A stretch of DNA of 11,694 nucleotides from DATDAH01 sp036525535 (GCA_036525535.1 DATDAH010000201.1:1-11694), one strand, 5' to 3'; numbered from the stretch's first letter, positions 1-7,296 are shown. Notes: generated by a model from the letters alone, not told the origin. Numbers and translations: made by a program.

Positions 1-198
1 GAACCCGACGTTCACCTGGAGCTGGTGCCGGTCCCACTCGTCGGCCAGCGCCTCGACGGCGAACCGAGGCAGCTCGACCTCGCCGCGGTCGTCGGCCACC
101 CACATGTTGACCCCGTCGCGCATGCCGGGCTCGGCCGGGCGCTCGGCGAAGACGTACTCGCGCTCGTCATCGAGGCCGCCGGTGAGGTCGGTGCTCAT
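1..198 (-). CDS. Uncharacterised protein, N-terminal fragment (runs off left edge)
   Basis: Only the first 66 codons are inside the window; the protein begins MSTDLTGGLDDEREYVF and the frame is open to base 1. The ATG at 198 is well supported because an in-frame TGA lies seven codons upstream and no other start codon falls between. The visible part is acidic and soluble-looking, with a stretch around residues 21-36 (PAEPGMRDGVNMWVAD) and a DEWDRHQ segment near residues 54-60; there is no signal peptide or membrane segment. It lies 70 bases downstream of the sulfotransferase on the same strand, so co-transcription is likely. I do not recognise a characterised family with certainty; the style recalls actinobacterial proteins of unknown function found beside steroid- or lipid-type catabolic genes. 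Function is left open. Confidence 0.7.
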   Translation of the reverse strand, partial: MSTDLTGGLDDEREYVFAERPAEPGMRDGVNMWVADDRGEVELPRFAVEALADEWDRHQLQVNVGF

Positions 199-268
199 GG
201 CGCTGCGCCTGACGGCTCATCGCCTTGCCGGCCTACTCGGCCCGCCGATCGGCTTCGCCGCTCGACGG

Positions 269-1429
269 TCATCCGGTGTGCTCCTGGTGCGCGGTCCATT
301 GAGCCCTGCGGGCGTTGTACGTCGAGAAGGCCGAGCGGACCGCGTCGAGGTCGAGGCCGAAGGCGGAGGGGTCGGGATGGACGTTGGGCTCGCGGTCGGC
401 GGCGTGTCCTCGCCACCAGCGGGCCATGCCCGTCTCGAACGCTTCGCTCACCGGCTGGTCGAGCCAGGTGTAGAGGCCGCGCACCTCGCCGATCGGGTCC
501 GCCTGCATGGCGCGGAAGTCCAGGTCGTAGAACCGGTCGTCGGCGCCCGCGTCGCGGAAGGCGACGACCCGATCCATCGCCGTCGACCAGTGCTCGAGGT
601 TGAGCGCCCCGAGGTAGCCGAAGTCGAGGACGTCGTTGAACTGGCTGCCGACCTCGGCGTACAGGTCGGCGACCGACACCAGCACCTCGGTCGGGTCGCG
701 GTGGGTCATGACGAAGCGGGCGTCGGGGAAGGCCCGGTCGAGGTGGTCGAGGAACAGGAGGTGCGTCGGGCACTTCAGCCGCCACGGCTTCGCCGGAGTT
801 CCCCACTGGAGCAGCTTCAGCACCCGCCGCTCGTAGAAGTAGGTCGATGTGAGGTCCGCGTCCAGCAGCCAGCGTGAGTACGACGGGATGTAGGCGAAGG
901 CCTGGAAGTAGTGGGCCTTGAAGTCGAGGGCCATGAGATCCTGGCACTCCTCAGGCCCCGTCGCCGTCGACGGCAGGAGGTCGGCCAGACGCGGAGCGAG
1001 CTTGTCCCGGTGGGCGTCCTCCGCCTCGGCTTGGGCGATCCGGGGATCGGGGCCCTCGACCGTCGCGGGCGGCGGGCAGGGCCGCTTCGCCTCCCAGGCG
1101 CGTAGCGACCGGGCGTCGGGATCCTCGGCCAGCAGGAACGAGAGCGCCGTCGAGCCGGTGCGGGGCAACCCGAGCCCGATCAGCGGGACCGCGATCGGCT
1201 CGTCGTCGATCTCGGGGTGCCGGCGGTACCACTCCTCGATCTGCAGGCGGTGGGTCAGCAGGTTCACGATCAGGTAGGGCACGGCCGCCTTCCCCACGGC
1301 GTTCATCGAGGCCTCGTCCCGCAACGAACGGACCAGCCGTTCCAGCCCTTCGAGGAATGAGTCGTCGCCGAAGTCGTCGAGCCCGGTCGCACCCCGCGCC
1401 GCGGCCAGGAGCTCCTCGTGTGCGGTCAC
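269..1429 (-). CDS. Sulfotransferase family protein (PAPS-dependent type)
   Basis: A 386-residue protein of the Sulfotransfer_3-like family, which moves sulfuryl groups from PAPS to hydroxyls. The 5'-phosphosulfate-binding loop is visible at residues 85-94 (GLGLPRTGST), followed by the strand-helix typical of the family. The 3'-phosphate-binding element is at about 239-252 (RFVMTHRDPTEVLVS), with Arg244 and Ser252 as the expected ligands, and the WRLKCPTHLLFLD segment before it is also characteristic. The start chosen is GTG at 1429: it follows a purine-rich AGGGGGG ribosome-binding sequence, whereas an ATG at 1519 would add 30 non-family residues and run through the operator region. Length matches the family. 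It is divergent from the P450 operon and shares its control region. Members of this family in actinobacteria are mostly uncharacterised, so the acceptor is unknown; a hydroxylated intermediate of the neighbouring enzymes is a guess. Confidence 0.88.
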   Translation of the reverse strand: MTAHEELLAAARGATGLDDFGDDSFLEGLERLVRSLRDEASMNAVGKAAVPYLIVNLLTHRLQIEEWYRRHPEIDDEPIAVPLIGLGLPRTGSTALSFLLAEDPDARSLRAWEAKRPCPPPATVEGPDPRIAQAEAEDAHRDKLAPRLADLLPSTATGPEECQDLMALDFKAHYFQAFAYIPSYSRWLLDADLTSTYFYERRVLKLLQWGTPAKPWRLKCPTHLLFLDHLDRAFPDARFVMTHRDPTEVLVSVADLYAEVGSQFNDVLDFGYLGALNLEHWSTAMDRVVAFRDAGADDRFYDLDFRAMQADPIGEVRGLYTWLDQPVSEAFETGMARWWRGHAADREPNVHPDPSAFGLDLDAVRSAFSTYNARRAQWTAHQEHTG

Positions 1430-1477
1430 CGCCGCCCCCCTGTCGTCCGTCCCCCTGTGGAGTTCGGTGGCAGAACC

Positions 1478-1488
1478 ATGACACGAAA
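1478..1488 (+). promoter_or_regulatory. Third operator half-site (ATGACACGAAA)
   Basis: A single copy of the half-site TGACACGAAA that forms the inverted repeat at 1518-1544. It has the same orientation as the right arm and lies 55 bases from it, about five helical turns. It sits 49 bases upstream of the sulfotransferase start. It could be an auxiliary site extending control to the leftward gene; a lone half-site may also be a weak or degenerate operator. Confidence 0.5.
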
Positions 1489-1505
1489 GGCCTGGGCCGG
1501 GACCG

Positions 1506-1534
1506 TTGACCCACAACATTTCGTGTCATAGCCT
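1506..1534 (+). promoter_or_regulatory. Predicted promoter of the P450-SDR-TetR-LLM operon
   Basis: A sigma-A-like pair is visible: -35 TTGACC at 1506-1511, a 17-base spacer, and -10 TAGCCT at 1529-1534. Transcription would begin near 1541, giving a leader of only about 20-25 bases before the GTG at 1564. The -10 coincides with the 5-base spacer and first right-arm base of the inverted repeat, which would make a bound repressor block polymerase directly. The -10 match is only partial (TAnnnT). Confidence 0.5.
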
Positions 1535-1544
1535 GACACGAAAT
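1518..1544. promoter_or_regulatory. Operator: perfect inverted repeat, probable TetR-family site
   Basis: The left arm ATTTCGTGTCA (1518-1528) and right arm TGACACGAAAT (1534-1544) are perfect reverse complements separated by TAGCC. A 27-base site of this form fits a dimeric or tetrameric repressor of the TetR class. It lies between divergent genes and covers the predicted -10. The TetR-family gene at 3526-4137, third in the downstream operon, is the natural candidate to bind it and autoregulate. The repeat is seen directly; the binding partner is inference. Confidence 0.75.
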
Positions 1545-1563
1545 CGCGACGGAAGGGGTGTGC

Positions 1564-2787
1564 GTGGCGGTTTCCAGCCCGAGCGACGTGTACTACGACC
1601 CGTACGACGTCGCCATCGACGCCGATCCGTACCCGACCTTCCGCCGGTTGCGGGAGGAGGCGCCGCTCTACGTCAACGAACCGCACGACTTCTTCGCGGT
1701 CAGCCGCTTCGAGGACGTCGAGCGGGGCCTCAAGGACCCGGCGACGTTCGTCTCGGGCCGGGGCGGGATCCTCGAGCTGATCAAGGCGGGCATCGAGATG
1801 CCGCCCGGGATCCTCATCTTCGAGGATCCCCCGACCCACACGATCCACCGCCGGCTCCTGTCCCGCATGTTCACGCCCAAGCGGGTGGCCGACCTCGAGC
1901 CGAAGATCCGGGAGTTCTGCGCCGACAGCCTCGACCCGTTCGTCGGGACCGGCGGTTTCGACTTCATCGCCGACCTCGGCGCCCAGATGCCCATGCGCAC
2001 CATCGGCATGCTGCTGGGCATCCCCGAGGACGATCAAGTGGCCATCCGCGACCAGGTGGACCGGAGCCTCGCGACCAAGGCGGGCGAGCCCATGAAGGTG
2101 TCCGAGGGGTTCGTCACGGGCGAGATGTTCGAGGAGTACATCGACTGGCGGCTCGACAACCCGTCCGATGACATCATGACCGAGCTCCTCCACGCCGAGT
2201 TCGAGGACGAGACCGGGACCATCCGTCGCCTCACGAAGGCGGAGGTCATGACCTACATCACCGTGGTCGCCGGCGCCGGCAACGAGACCACTACCCGGCT
2301 GATCGGCTGGGCGGGCAAGGTCCTCGCCGACCACCCGGACCAGCGGCGGGAGCTGGTCGCGGACCGCTCGCTGATCCCCAACGCCATCGAGGAGCTCCTC
2401 CGCTACGAGCCGCCGGCCCCCCACGTCGGCCGCTACGTGGCCCGCGACGTCGAGTTCCACGGCCAGACCGTGCCGGCCGGGAGCGCCATGCTGTTCCTGA
2501 TCGGCTCGGCCAACCGGGACGACAGACGGTTCCGCGACGGCGACCGGTTCGACATCCACCGCCAGGACGGTCCCCACATCACGTTCGGTTACGGCATCCA
2601 CTTCTGCCTGGGCGCGGCGCTCGCCCGGTTGGAGGGTCGCGTCGCCCTCGACGAGGTGCTGTCCCGCTTCCCGGAGTGGGAGGTCGAGAGCGAGCGCGCC
2701 GTGCTCGCCCCGACGTCCACGGTCCGGGGCTGGGAGACGCTCCCGGTCAACATCCCCACCGAAGCCACAGGAAACGAGGTCCACTGA
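1564..2787 (+). CDS. Cytochrome P450 (class I, soluble bacterial type)
   Basis: A 407-residue heme monooxygenase, normal length for soluble bacterial P450s. The oxygen-activation motif in helix I is GAGNETT (about 237-243), the K-helix ExxR is E277-R280, and the heme loop FGYGIHFCLG places the proximal thiolate at Cys348. The HTIHRRLLSRMFTP segment near the N-terminal third is the usual C-helix heme-propionate region. There is no membrane anchor. GTG at 1564 is preferred because GGAAGGGG at 1551-1558 is correctly spaced for it; an in-frame GTG at 1558 would overlap that sequence. It is the first gene of an operon and its stop overlaps the start of the SDR gene (TGATG). It needs ferredoxin and reductase partners, neither of which is in the window. 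Substrate and CYP family cannot be assigned; a hydrophobic terpenoid, steroid or fatty molecule is plausible. Confidence 0.95.
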   Translation: MAVSSPSDVYYDPYDVAIDADPYPTFRRLREEAPLYVNEPHDFFAVSRFEDVERGLKDPATFVSGRGGILELIKAGIEMPPGILIFEDPPTHTIHRRLLSRMFTPKRVADLEPKIREFCADSLDPFVGTGGFDFIADLGAQMPMRTIGMLLGIPEDDQVAIRDQVDRSLATKAGEPMKVSEGFVTGEMFEEYIDWRLDNPSDDIMTELLHAEFEDETGTIRRLTKAEVMTYITVVAGAGNETTTRLIGWAGKVLADHPDQRRELVADRSLIPNAIEELLRYEPPAPHVGRYVARDVEFHGQTVPAGSAMLFLIGSANRDDRRFRDGDRFDIHRQDGPHITFGYGIHFCLGAALARLEGRVALDEVLSRFPEWEVESERAVLAPTSTVRGWETLPVNIPTEATGNEVH

Positions 2788-3521
2788 TGGGCGAGTTGGA
2801 CGGCAAGATCGCGGTCATCACCGGGGCCGGCTCCGGGATGGGCCGGGCCTCGGTCGAGGTCTTCGTCCGTGAGGGAGCCACCGTGGTGGCGGCGGACGTC
2901 ACGGGGGCCGAGCAGGACACGGCGGCCGCGGTCGGCGACGACGTCCTGGCGGTGCACTGCGACGTCACCCAGGAGGCCGATGTCGAGGCCATGATCGCCA
3001 CGGCCGTCGAGGCCCACGGTCGGGTGGACGCGTTGCTCAACGTGGCCGGCATCGCCGACGCCTGCATGATCGCCGACATCACCATGGAGCACTACGACCG
3101 GTTGATGGACGTGGACCTGCGGGGCGTGGTGCTCGGGATGAAGCACGGGATCCGGGCCATGCTCGAGTCCGGCGGTGGCTCGATCGTGAACTGGTCCTCG
3201 CTGGGCGGACTGGGCGGGTCGCCGTACACCGGCGTGTACACGATGGCCAAGCACGGGGTCGTCGGGGCCACGAAGGTGGGCGCCATCGAGTACGGCTCCG
3301 AGGGGATACGCATCAACGCCGTCTGCCCCGGGTTCATCGTCACCGCGATGTCAGCCGGTGCCGAGAACCTCCCGGAGTACCAGGGCAAGGCCGCGCTCGG
3401 GCGAGTCGGCCAGCCCGAGGAGGTGGCCGAGGTCGGCGCCTTCCTGGCGTCGGATCGGGCGTCGTTCGTCAGCGGGGCCTGCATCCCGGTCGACGGAGGC
3501 TGGGGCGCGAAGCTGGCCTGA
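2787..3521 (+). CDS. Short-chain dehydrogenase/reductase (classical SDR, likely NAD(H))
   Basis: A 244-residue classical SDR, full length. The Rossmann dinucleotide motif is TGAGSGMG at residues 12-19. Asp37 at the end of beta-2 favours NAD(H) over NADP(H). NVAG is at 85-88, the catalytic Ser is S138, and YTMAK gives Tyr151 and Lys155. The PG segment after beta-6 (CPGFIVTAM) and a C-terminal VDGGW are also typical. The position usually held by the catalytic Asn in helix 4 reads D110 (VDLRG), a mild departure. Start and stop are shared with the P450 by a TGATG overlap, so translation is probably coupled. In context it probably oxidises an alcohol made by the P450, or another ring or side-chain hydroxyl, to a ketone; the direction and substrate are inferred. 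Confidence 0.95.
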   Translation: MGELDGKIAVITGAGSGMGRASVEVFVREGATVVAADVTGAEQDTAAAVGDDVLAVHCDVTQEADVEAMIATAVEAHGRVDALLNVAGIADACMIADITMEHYDRLMDVDLRGVVLGMKHGIRAMLESGGGSIVNWSSLGGLGGSPYTGVYTMAKHGVVGATKVGAIEYGSEGIRINAVCPGFIVTAMSAGAENLPEYQGKAALGRVGQPEEVAEVGAFLASDRASFVSGACIPVDGGWGAKLA

Positions 3522-3525
3522 CCCG

Positions 3526-4137
3526 GTGGCCGACCGGACCGAAGCTCGCGTCCCCCGCAAGTACGACGGCGCCCAGCGCCGCCAGCAGGTGGCGGCCTCA
3601 CGGGAGCGGATCATCACGGCGGGCGTGGAACTGCTGCGCGCCTCCTCGATCCGGGACTGGCGGGCGTTGACGATCCGGGCCGCCGCCGAGGGCGCCGGGG
3701 TGAGCGAGCGGACGGTCTACCGCCAGTTCGGCGACCAGCGGGGGCTGCGCGACGCGGTGATGCACCGGCTGGAGGAGGAGGCGGGGGTCGACCTCGCCGG
3801 ACTGACGCTCGAGGACATCGCCGGCCACACCGCCCGGGTCCTCGAACACGTCGCCTCGTACCCCCTCGCGCCCCGCCCGCCGCTGGATCCGACCCTCACC
3901 GATGCCAACCAACGCCAGCGCCAGGCCCTCCTGGCCGCGGTCGCCGAGCAGACGCCCGACTGGACCGAACCGGAACGCGCCTTCGCGGCGGCCATGTTCG
4001 ACGTGTTGTGGAGCGTCGGGTCCTACGAGCGTCTGGTGGTCGACTGGCAGATCGAGAGCGACGCGGCGATCCGGGTCATCGCCTGGGTCATCGGGCTCGT
4101 CGAGGGGGCCATCCGGCAGGGTGACCGCCCGGGCTGA
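3526..4137 (+). CDS. TetR-family transcriptional regulator
   Basis: A 203-residue protein with a TetR N-terminal DNA-binding domain: helix 1 around residues 25-38 (SRERIITAGVELL) and the helix-turn-helix at about 48-69 (LTIRAAAEGAGVSERTVYRQFG). The remaining residues form a helical ligand-binding and dimerisation region with no recognisable subfamily signature. The GTG start at 3526 lies 4 bases after the SDR stop and has no clear ribosome-binding sequence of its own, so it is probably translated by coupling. The basic N-terminal arm (RVPRKYDGAQRRQQ) may contact the minor groove. As third gene in the operon it is probably autoregulated, most likely through the inverted repeat at 1518-1544. 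The effector is probably a pathway substrate or intermediate, which is inference. Confidence 0.92.
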   Translation: MADRTEARVPRKYDGAQRRQQVAASRERIITAGVELLRASSIRDWRALTIRAAAEGAGVSERTVYRQFGDQRGLRDAVMHRLEEEAGVDLAGLTLEDIAGHTARVLEHVASYPLAPRPPLDPTLTDANQRQRQALLAAVAEQTPDWTEPERAFAAAMFDVLWSVGSYERLVVDWQIESDAAIRVIAWVIGLVEGAIRQGDRPG

Positions 4138-4174
4138 GCCCGGCCGCACCGTGGGCGCCTGAAAGACTCGCGCC

Positions 4175-5143
4175 GTGTTCCTCATGCGCTTCGACCTGCG
4201 GGCTCCGGGCCCGACGCCACCGGCTGACCTGTACGCCGCCGCCCTCGACATGGCTCAGTGGGCCGAGGACAAGGGCTGTCTCGGCGTGGTCATCTCCGAG
4301 CACCACGGGTCCGAGGACGGCTACCTGCCCTCGCCGCTGGTGATGGCCGCCGCAGTGGCGGCGCGGACGTCCAACGTCGGCATCAGCATCGCCGCCCTGC
4401 TCCTGTTGATGTACGACCCGATCAAGCTGGCCGAGGACCTCAACGTCCTCGACCACCTGAGCCGGGGCCGGGTCCTGCCGATCATCGGGCTCGGGTACCG
4501 GCCCGAGGAGTTCGCCATGTTCGGCATCGACCCGCGACAGCGCGGCGCGGAGATGGAGGAGCGGCTCGAGGTGCTGCAGGCCGCCTTGGCGGGCGAGACC
4601 GTGACCTGGCGGGGCCGCACCGGGGCCGTTCGGCCCCTGCCCTACACCGAAGGGGGCATGAAGCTGGCGTACGGCGGCGGCTCGCCTGCCGCGGCCCGCC
4701 GTGCCGCGCGCTTCGGTCTCGACTTCATCGGCGAGGCCGACCGCCCGGACCTGGCCGAGGTCTACGGGGCCGAGGCCGAGCGGGTCGGCCGCCCGCCGGC
4801 AGGCTGCATGATCCCGTCGGGGGCATCACCGAGCTCGGTCTTCATCGCCGAGGACGTGGACGCGACGTGGGCCGAGATCGGGCCCCACCTGCTCCACGAC
4901 GCCGTGGCGTACGCGGCATGGCTGGGCGACGACCACGACGCGGTCACCCGCTCGTGGGCCACGACCGTGGAGGAGCTCCGCGCCGAGAACGGGAACTACC
5001 GCATCCTGACCCCGGACCAGGCGGTCGAACTGCTCGGTACCAGCGGCTACCTCGGCCTGCAGCCCCTGTGCGGCGGGCTCGCCCCCGACGCCGCCTGGCG
5101 GTCCTTGCGGCTGATCGAGACCGACGTCCTCCCTCGCCTCTGA
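4175..5143 (+). CDS. LLM class flavin/F420-dependent oxidoreductase (luciferase-like)
   Basis: A 322-residue bacterial-luciferase-like TIM-barrel enzyme. The SEHHG motif is at residues 41-45, followed by DGYLPSPLVMAAAVAARTSNVGI, a typical beta-3 region, and by LSRGRVLPIIGLGYRPEEF at 95-113. These match the luciferase-alpha-like side of the superfamily, which uses FMN or F420 for monooxygenation or hydride transfer. GTG at 4175 is chosen because GAAAG at 4161-4165 is suitably spaced; an ATG three codons later at 4184 is a possible alternative. The gene follows the TetR gene by 37 bases with no clear promoter between, so it is probably the last gene of the P450 operon. Some members act as Baeyer-Villiger-type monooxygenases, which would fit downstream of the SDR, but the reaction cannot be read from sequence. 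Confidence 0.9.
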   Translation: MFLMRFDLRAPGPTPPADLYAAALDMAQWAEDKGCLGVVISEHHGSEDGYLPSPLVMAAAVAARTSNVGISIAALLLLMYDPIKLAEDLNVLDHLSRGRVLPIIGLGYRPEEFAMFGIDPRQRGAEMEERLEVLQAALAGETVTWRGRTGAVRPLPYTEGGMKLAYGGGSPAAARRAARFGLDFIGEADRPDLAEVYGAEAERVGRPPAGCMIPSGASPSSVFIAEDVDATWAEIGPHLLHDAVAYAAWLGDDHDAVTRSWATTVEELRAENGNYRILTPDQAVELLGTSGYLGLQPLCGGLAPDAAWRSLRLIETDVLPRL

Positions 5144-5165
5144 CGGGCGGGACAGGGCGCGTCGC

Positions 5166-5176
5166 GAACCGGGTTC
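5166..5176. repeat. Short palindrome GAACCGGGTTC upstream of predicted promoter
   Basis: An 11-base palindrome with 5-base arms around a single G, about 20 bases upstream of the predicted -35 for the PKD-hydrolase gene. It might be a small operator. At this length and base composition it could also occur by chance. Confidence 0.25.
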
Positions 5177-5195
5177 TCGTCGGAGAAGCGCCGCT

Positions 5196-5223
5196 TTGCC
5201 GCCAGGAGGAACGCCCCTACAGT
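5196..5223 (+). promoter_or_regulatory. Predicted promoter of the PKD-hydrolase / lipoprotein pair
   Basis: The 131-base gap after the LLM gene holds a possible promoter: -35 TTGCCG at 5196-5201 and -10 TACAGT at 5218-5223, with a 16-base spacer. Transcription would begin near 5230, leaving about 45 bases of leader that ends in AGGGGG (5262-5267) before the GTG at 5275. No hairpin strong enough to call a terminator was seen between the LLM stop and this site, so read-through from the P450 operon is also possible. Confidence 0.4.
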
Positions 5224-5274
5224 CCGTGACGATCGCCTGCGCCCGAGGCGCGACTTCGACCAGGGGGACTTCAC

Positions 5275-7293
5275 GTGAGCAGTGCGCCGATCGGGTCCAA
5301 GGACCCGCAGTTCACCAGCCCGTTCGTGGACGTCGACGAGTGGCGGGACGACCCGGTCCGCCACCGGTACGTCCACGGGGGATTCGAAGGGACCGAGACG
5401 AAGTTCTCGATGTACTTCCCGCCCGAGGAGCTCTACGAGGGGCGGTTCTTCCAGCCCCTCATGCCGATCTCGGGGTTCGAGAACGCGGCGCCGATGATCC
5501 TGGGCGGGATGATGGGCGCGTCCATCGACTTCGCGGTCGACAGCGGTGGCTACCTCGTCGAGTCGAACCTGGGCCGCACGGTCATGTTCCCCGGCGACGA
5601 CACCACGCTGGTCGGCTACCGGGCCAGCGCCGCGGTGGCCCGGTACTCCCGGGTGCTTGCCGCGACGATGTACGGCGAGCACCGCGCCTACGGCTACGTG
5701 TACGGAGGCAGTGGCGGCGCCTACAAGACCATCGGCTGCATCGAGAACACCGTCGACGTGTGGGACGGGGCGGTGCCCTTCGTCCACGGCTCGCCGCTGA
5801 GCCTGCCCAACCTGTTCACCGTCCAGGCCCACGCCATCCGGATCCTGCACGACGTGTTCCCCCAGATCGTCGACGCCGTCGAAGTGGGCGGTAGCGGTGA
5901 CCCCTGGGCCGGCTTGACGGTCGAGCAGCGCGACGCCCTGGCCGAAGTGACCCGGATGGGGTTCCCTCTCGAGGTCTGGTTCGACGTCGACCGGGTCGCC
6001 GCCGGGTACACCGGGGTCTTCTGCAGCCTGATCGACCAGGTCATCGGCTTCGACCCCGACTACTTCGACCTGTTCTGGTCCGAGCCCGGCTATCTCGGGG
6101 CCGATCCCCCCGCCTCGCTGGCCGCCGCCCGCGTCCAGCACGACACCACCATCAGCCAGGTCGTGCTCCAGTCCGAGGCGACCGAGCTCGGCCTGCCGAT
6201 GTCGATGTCGGCGATGTTCGGCGACAGCGAGCACGACATGCCGGCCGCGCTGCGTCTGGCCGACCTGCCCGAAGGCAACCTCCAGGGTGCGTCCCTCATC
6301 CTCAACAGCGGGGACGGCAAGGGCGCGATGCTGCACATCGCCCAGGTGATCGGCGACTTGGTCATGACCGGCTTCGGGGAGAACAACTTCGACGCCATGC
6401 GCCGGTTCAAGGCGGGTGACGAGGTGCGGGTGGACAACTCGATCTACCTCGCCTCGCAGACCTACCACCGCCACCAGGTGCCTGACATCGAGGAGTACCC
6501 GACCTTCGCCCAGTTCTGCTCCGGCGGCGAGCCCATCTACCCCCAGCGTCCCGAGATCATCGGCATGCGGTTCGCGCGGGGCGGCGGGGGCTCGATCCAG
6601 AGCGGTCGCTTCACCGGGAAGATGATCGTGGTCGAGGCCCTGATGGACGAGACCTGCTCGCCGTGGCAGGCCGACTGGTACCGGTCCCGCGTCCAAGAGG
6701 CGCTGGGCGATCGCCTCGACGACCACTACCGGGTCTGGTTCATCGAGCACGCCATGCACACCTCGCCCACCGTGCTGCCGGATGACCCGCGTCCGGTGCG
6801 GACCACGCGGGCCGTCTCTTACGCCGGCGTGCTCCAACAGGCCCTCCGCGACCTGAGCGCGTGGGTGGAGAACGGCCGGGTCCCGCCGGCCTCCACCAGC
6901 TATGAGGTGGTGGACGGTCAGGTGGTCGTGCCCGACACCGCGGCGGAGCGCAAGAGCATCCAGGCGGTGGTCAGGGTGGCGGCCAACGGTCGGTCCCGGG
7001 CCGAGGTCGCCACCGGCGAGGACGTCGAGTTCACCGCCGAGGTCGAGGTGCCGGCGGGGACGGGCACCATCGTGACCGCCGAGTGGGACTTCGAGGGGGC
7101 CGGCGACTTCCCCCATCCGACGGAAGGGGTCGACGGGTCGGCGACCCACCTGCGGCTGTCGACGACCTACGCCTTCCGCGAGCCGGGCACCTACTTCCCG
7201 GCGCTGCGGGTCGCCAGCCAGCGCCAAGGCGTCGTCGACTCACCCTTCGCCCGTGTCCTGAACCTCGGCCGGGTCCGGGTGGTCGTCAGCTAG
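5275..7293 (+). CDS. Alpha/beta-hydrolase-like protein with C-terminal PKD domain
   Basis: A 672-residue two-part protein. Residues 1 to about 570 look like a large alpha/beta hydrolase, loosely of tannase/feruloyl-esterase style. The nucleophile elbow is YGGSGGAYK with candidate Ser146 (GxSxG at 144-148). A strand leading to a candidate acid is VVEALMDET (Asp458), and WFIEHAMHTSP supplies a candidate His at 492 or 495. Residues about 575-660 match a PKD fold: VEFTAEVEVPAG, then the hallmark AEWDFEGAGDF, and a closing TYAFREPGTYFPALRV. No Sec, Tat or lipoprotein signal is visible at the N-terminus, although PKD domains are usually extracellular. The GTG start at 5275 follows AGGGGG with a 7-base gap. 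The lipoprotein gene begins 3 bases after the stop. An ester or lactone hydrolase role is plausible; the substrate is unknown and the family appears uncharacterised. Confidence 0.8.
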   Translation: MSSAPIGSKDPQFTSPFVDVDEWRDDPVRHRYVHGGFEGTETKFSMYFPPEELYEGRFFQPLMPISGFENAAPMILGGMMGASIDFAVDSGGYLVESNLGRTVMFPGDDTTLVGYRASAAVARYSRVLAATMYGEHRAYGYVYGGSGGAYKTIGCIENTVDVWDGAVPFVHGSPLSLPNLFTVQAHAIRILHDVFPQIVDAVEVGGSGDPWAGLTVEQRDALAEVTRMGFPLEVWFDVDRVAAGYTGVFCSLIDQVIGFDPDYFDLFWSEPGYLGADPPASLAAARVQHDTTISQVVLQSEATELGLPMSMSAMFGDSEHDMPAALRLADLPEGNLQGASLILNSGDGKGAMLHIAQVIGDLVMTGFGENNFDAMRRFKAGDEVRVDNSIYLASQTYHRHQVPDIEEYPTFAQFCSGGEPIYPQRPEIIGMRFARGGGGSIQSGRFTGKMIVVEALMDETCSPWQADWYRSRVQEALGDRLDDHYRVWFIEHAMHTSPTVLPDDPRPVRTTRAVSYAGVLQQALRDLSAWVENGRVPPASTSYEVVDGQVVVPDTAAERKSIQAVVRVAANGRSRAEVATGEDVEFTAEVEVPAGTGTIVTAEWDFEGAGDFPHPTEGVDGSATHLRLSTTYAFREPGTYFPALRVASQRQGVVDSPFARVLNLGRVRVVVS

Positions 7294-7296
7294 ACG

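Noticed and set aside
1430..1519. N-terminal extension of the sulfotransferase from an ATG at 1519
   Set aside because: The extra 30 residues do not resemble the family, the extension crosses the half-site region, and GTG at 1429 has a strong ribosome-binding sequence.
1426..2784. A 452-codon open frame on the minus strand across the P450 gene
   Set aside because: It is a compositional shadow; the opposite strand has all P450 motifs, and this frame would also swallow the operator and the divergent control region.
5166..5176. GAACCGGGTTC considered as a KstR (cholesterol regulator) box
   Set aside because: KstR sites have AAC and GTT separated by two bases in a longer conserved frame; here the gap is three and the outer bases do not match.
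5047..7227. A 726-codon open frame on the minus strand opposite the PKD-hydrolase gene
   Set aside because: Its product is rich in Arg, Gly, His, Asp and Val with no motifs, as expected for the mirror frame of GC-rich coding DNA. The plus strand carries clear hydrolase and PKD motifs.
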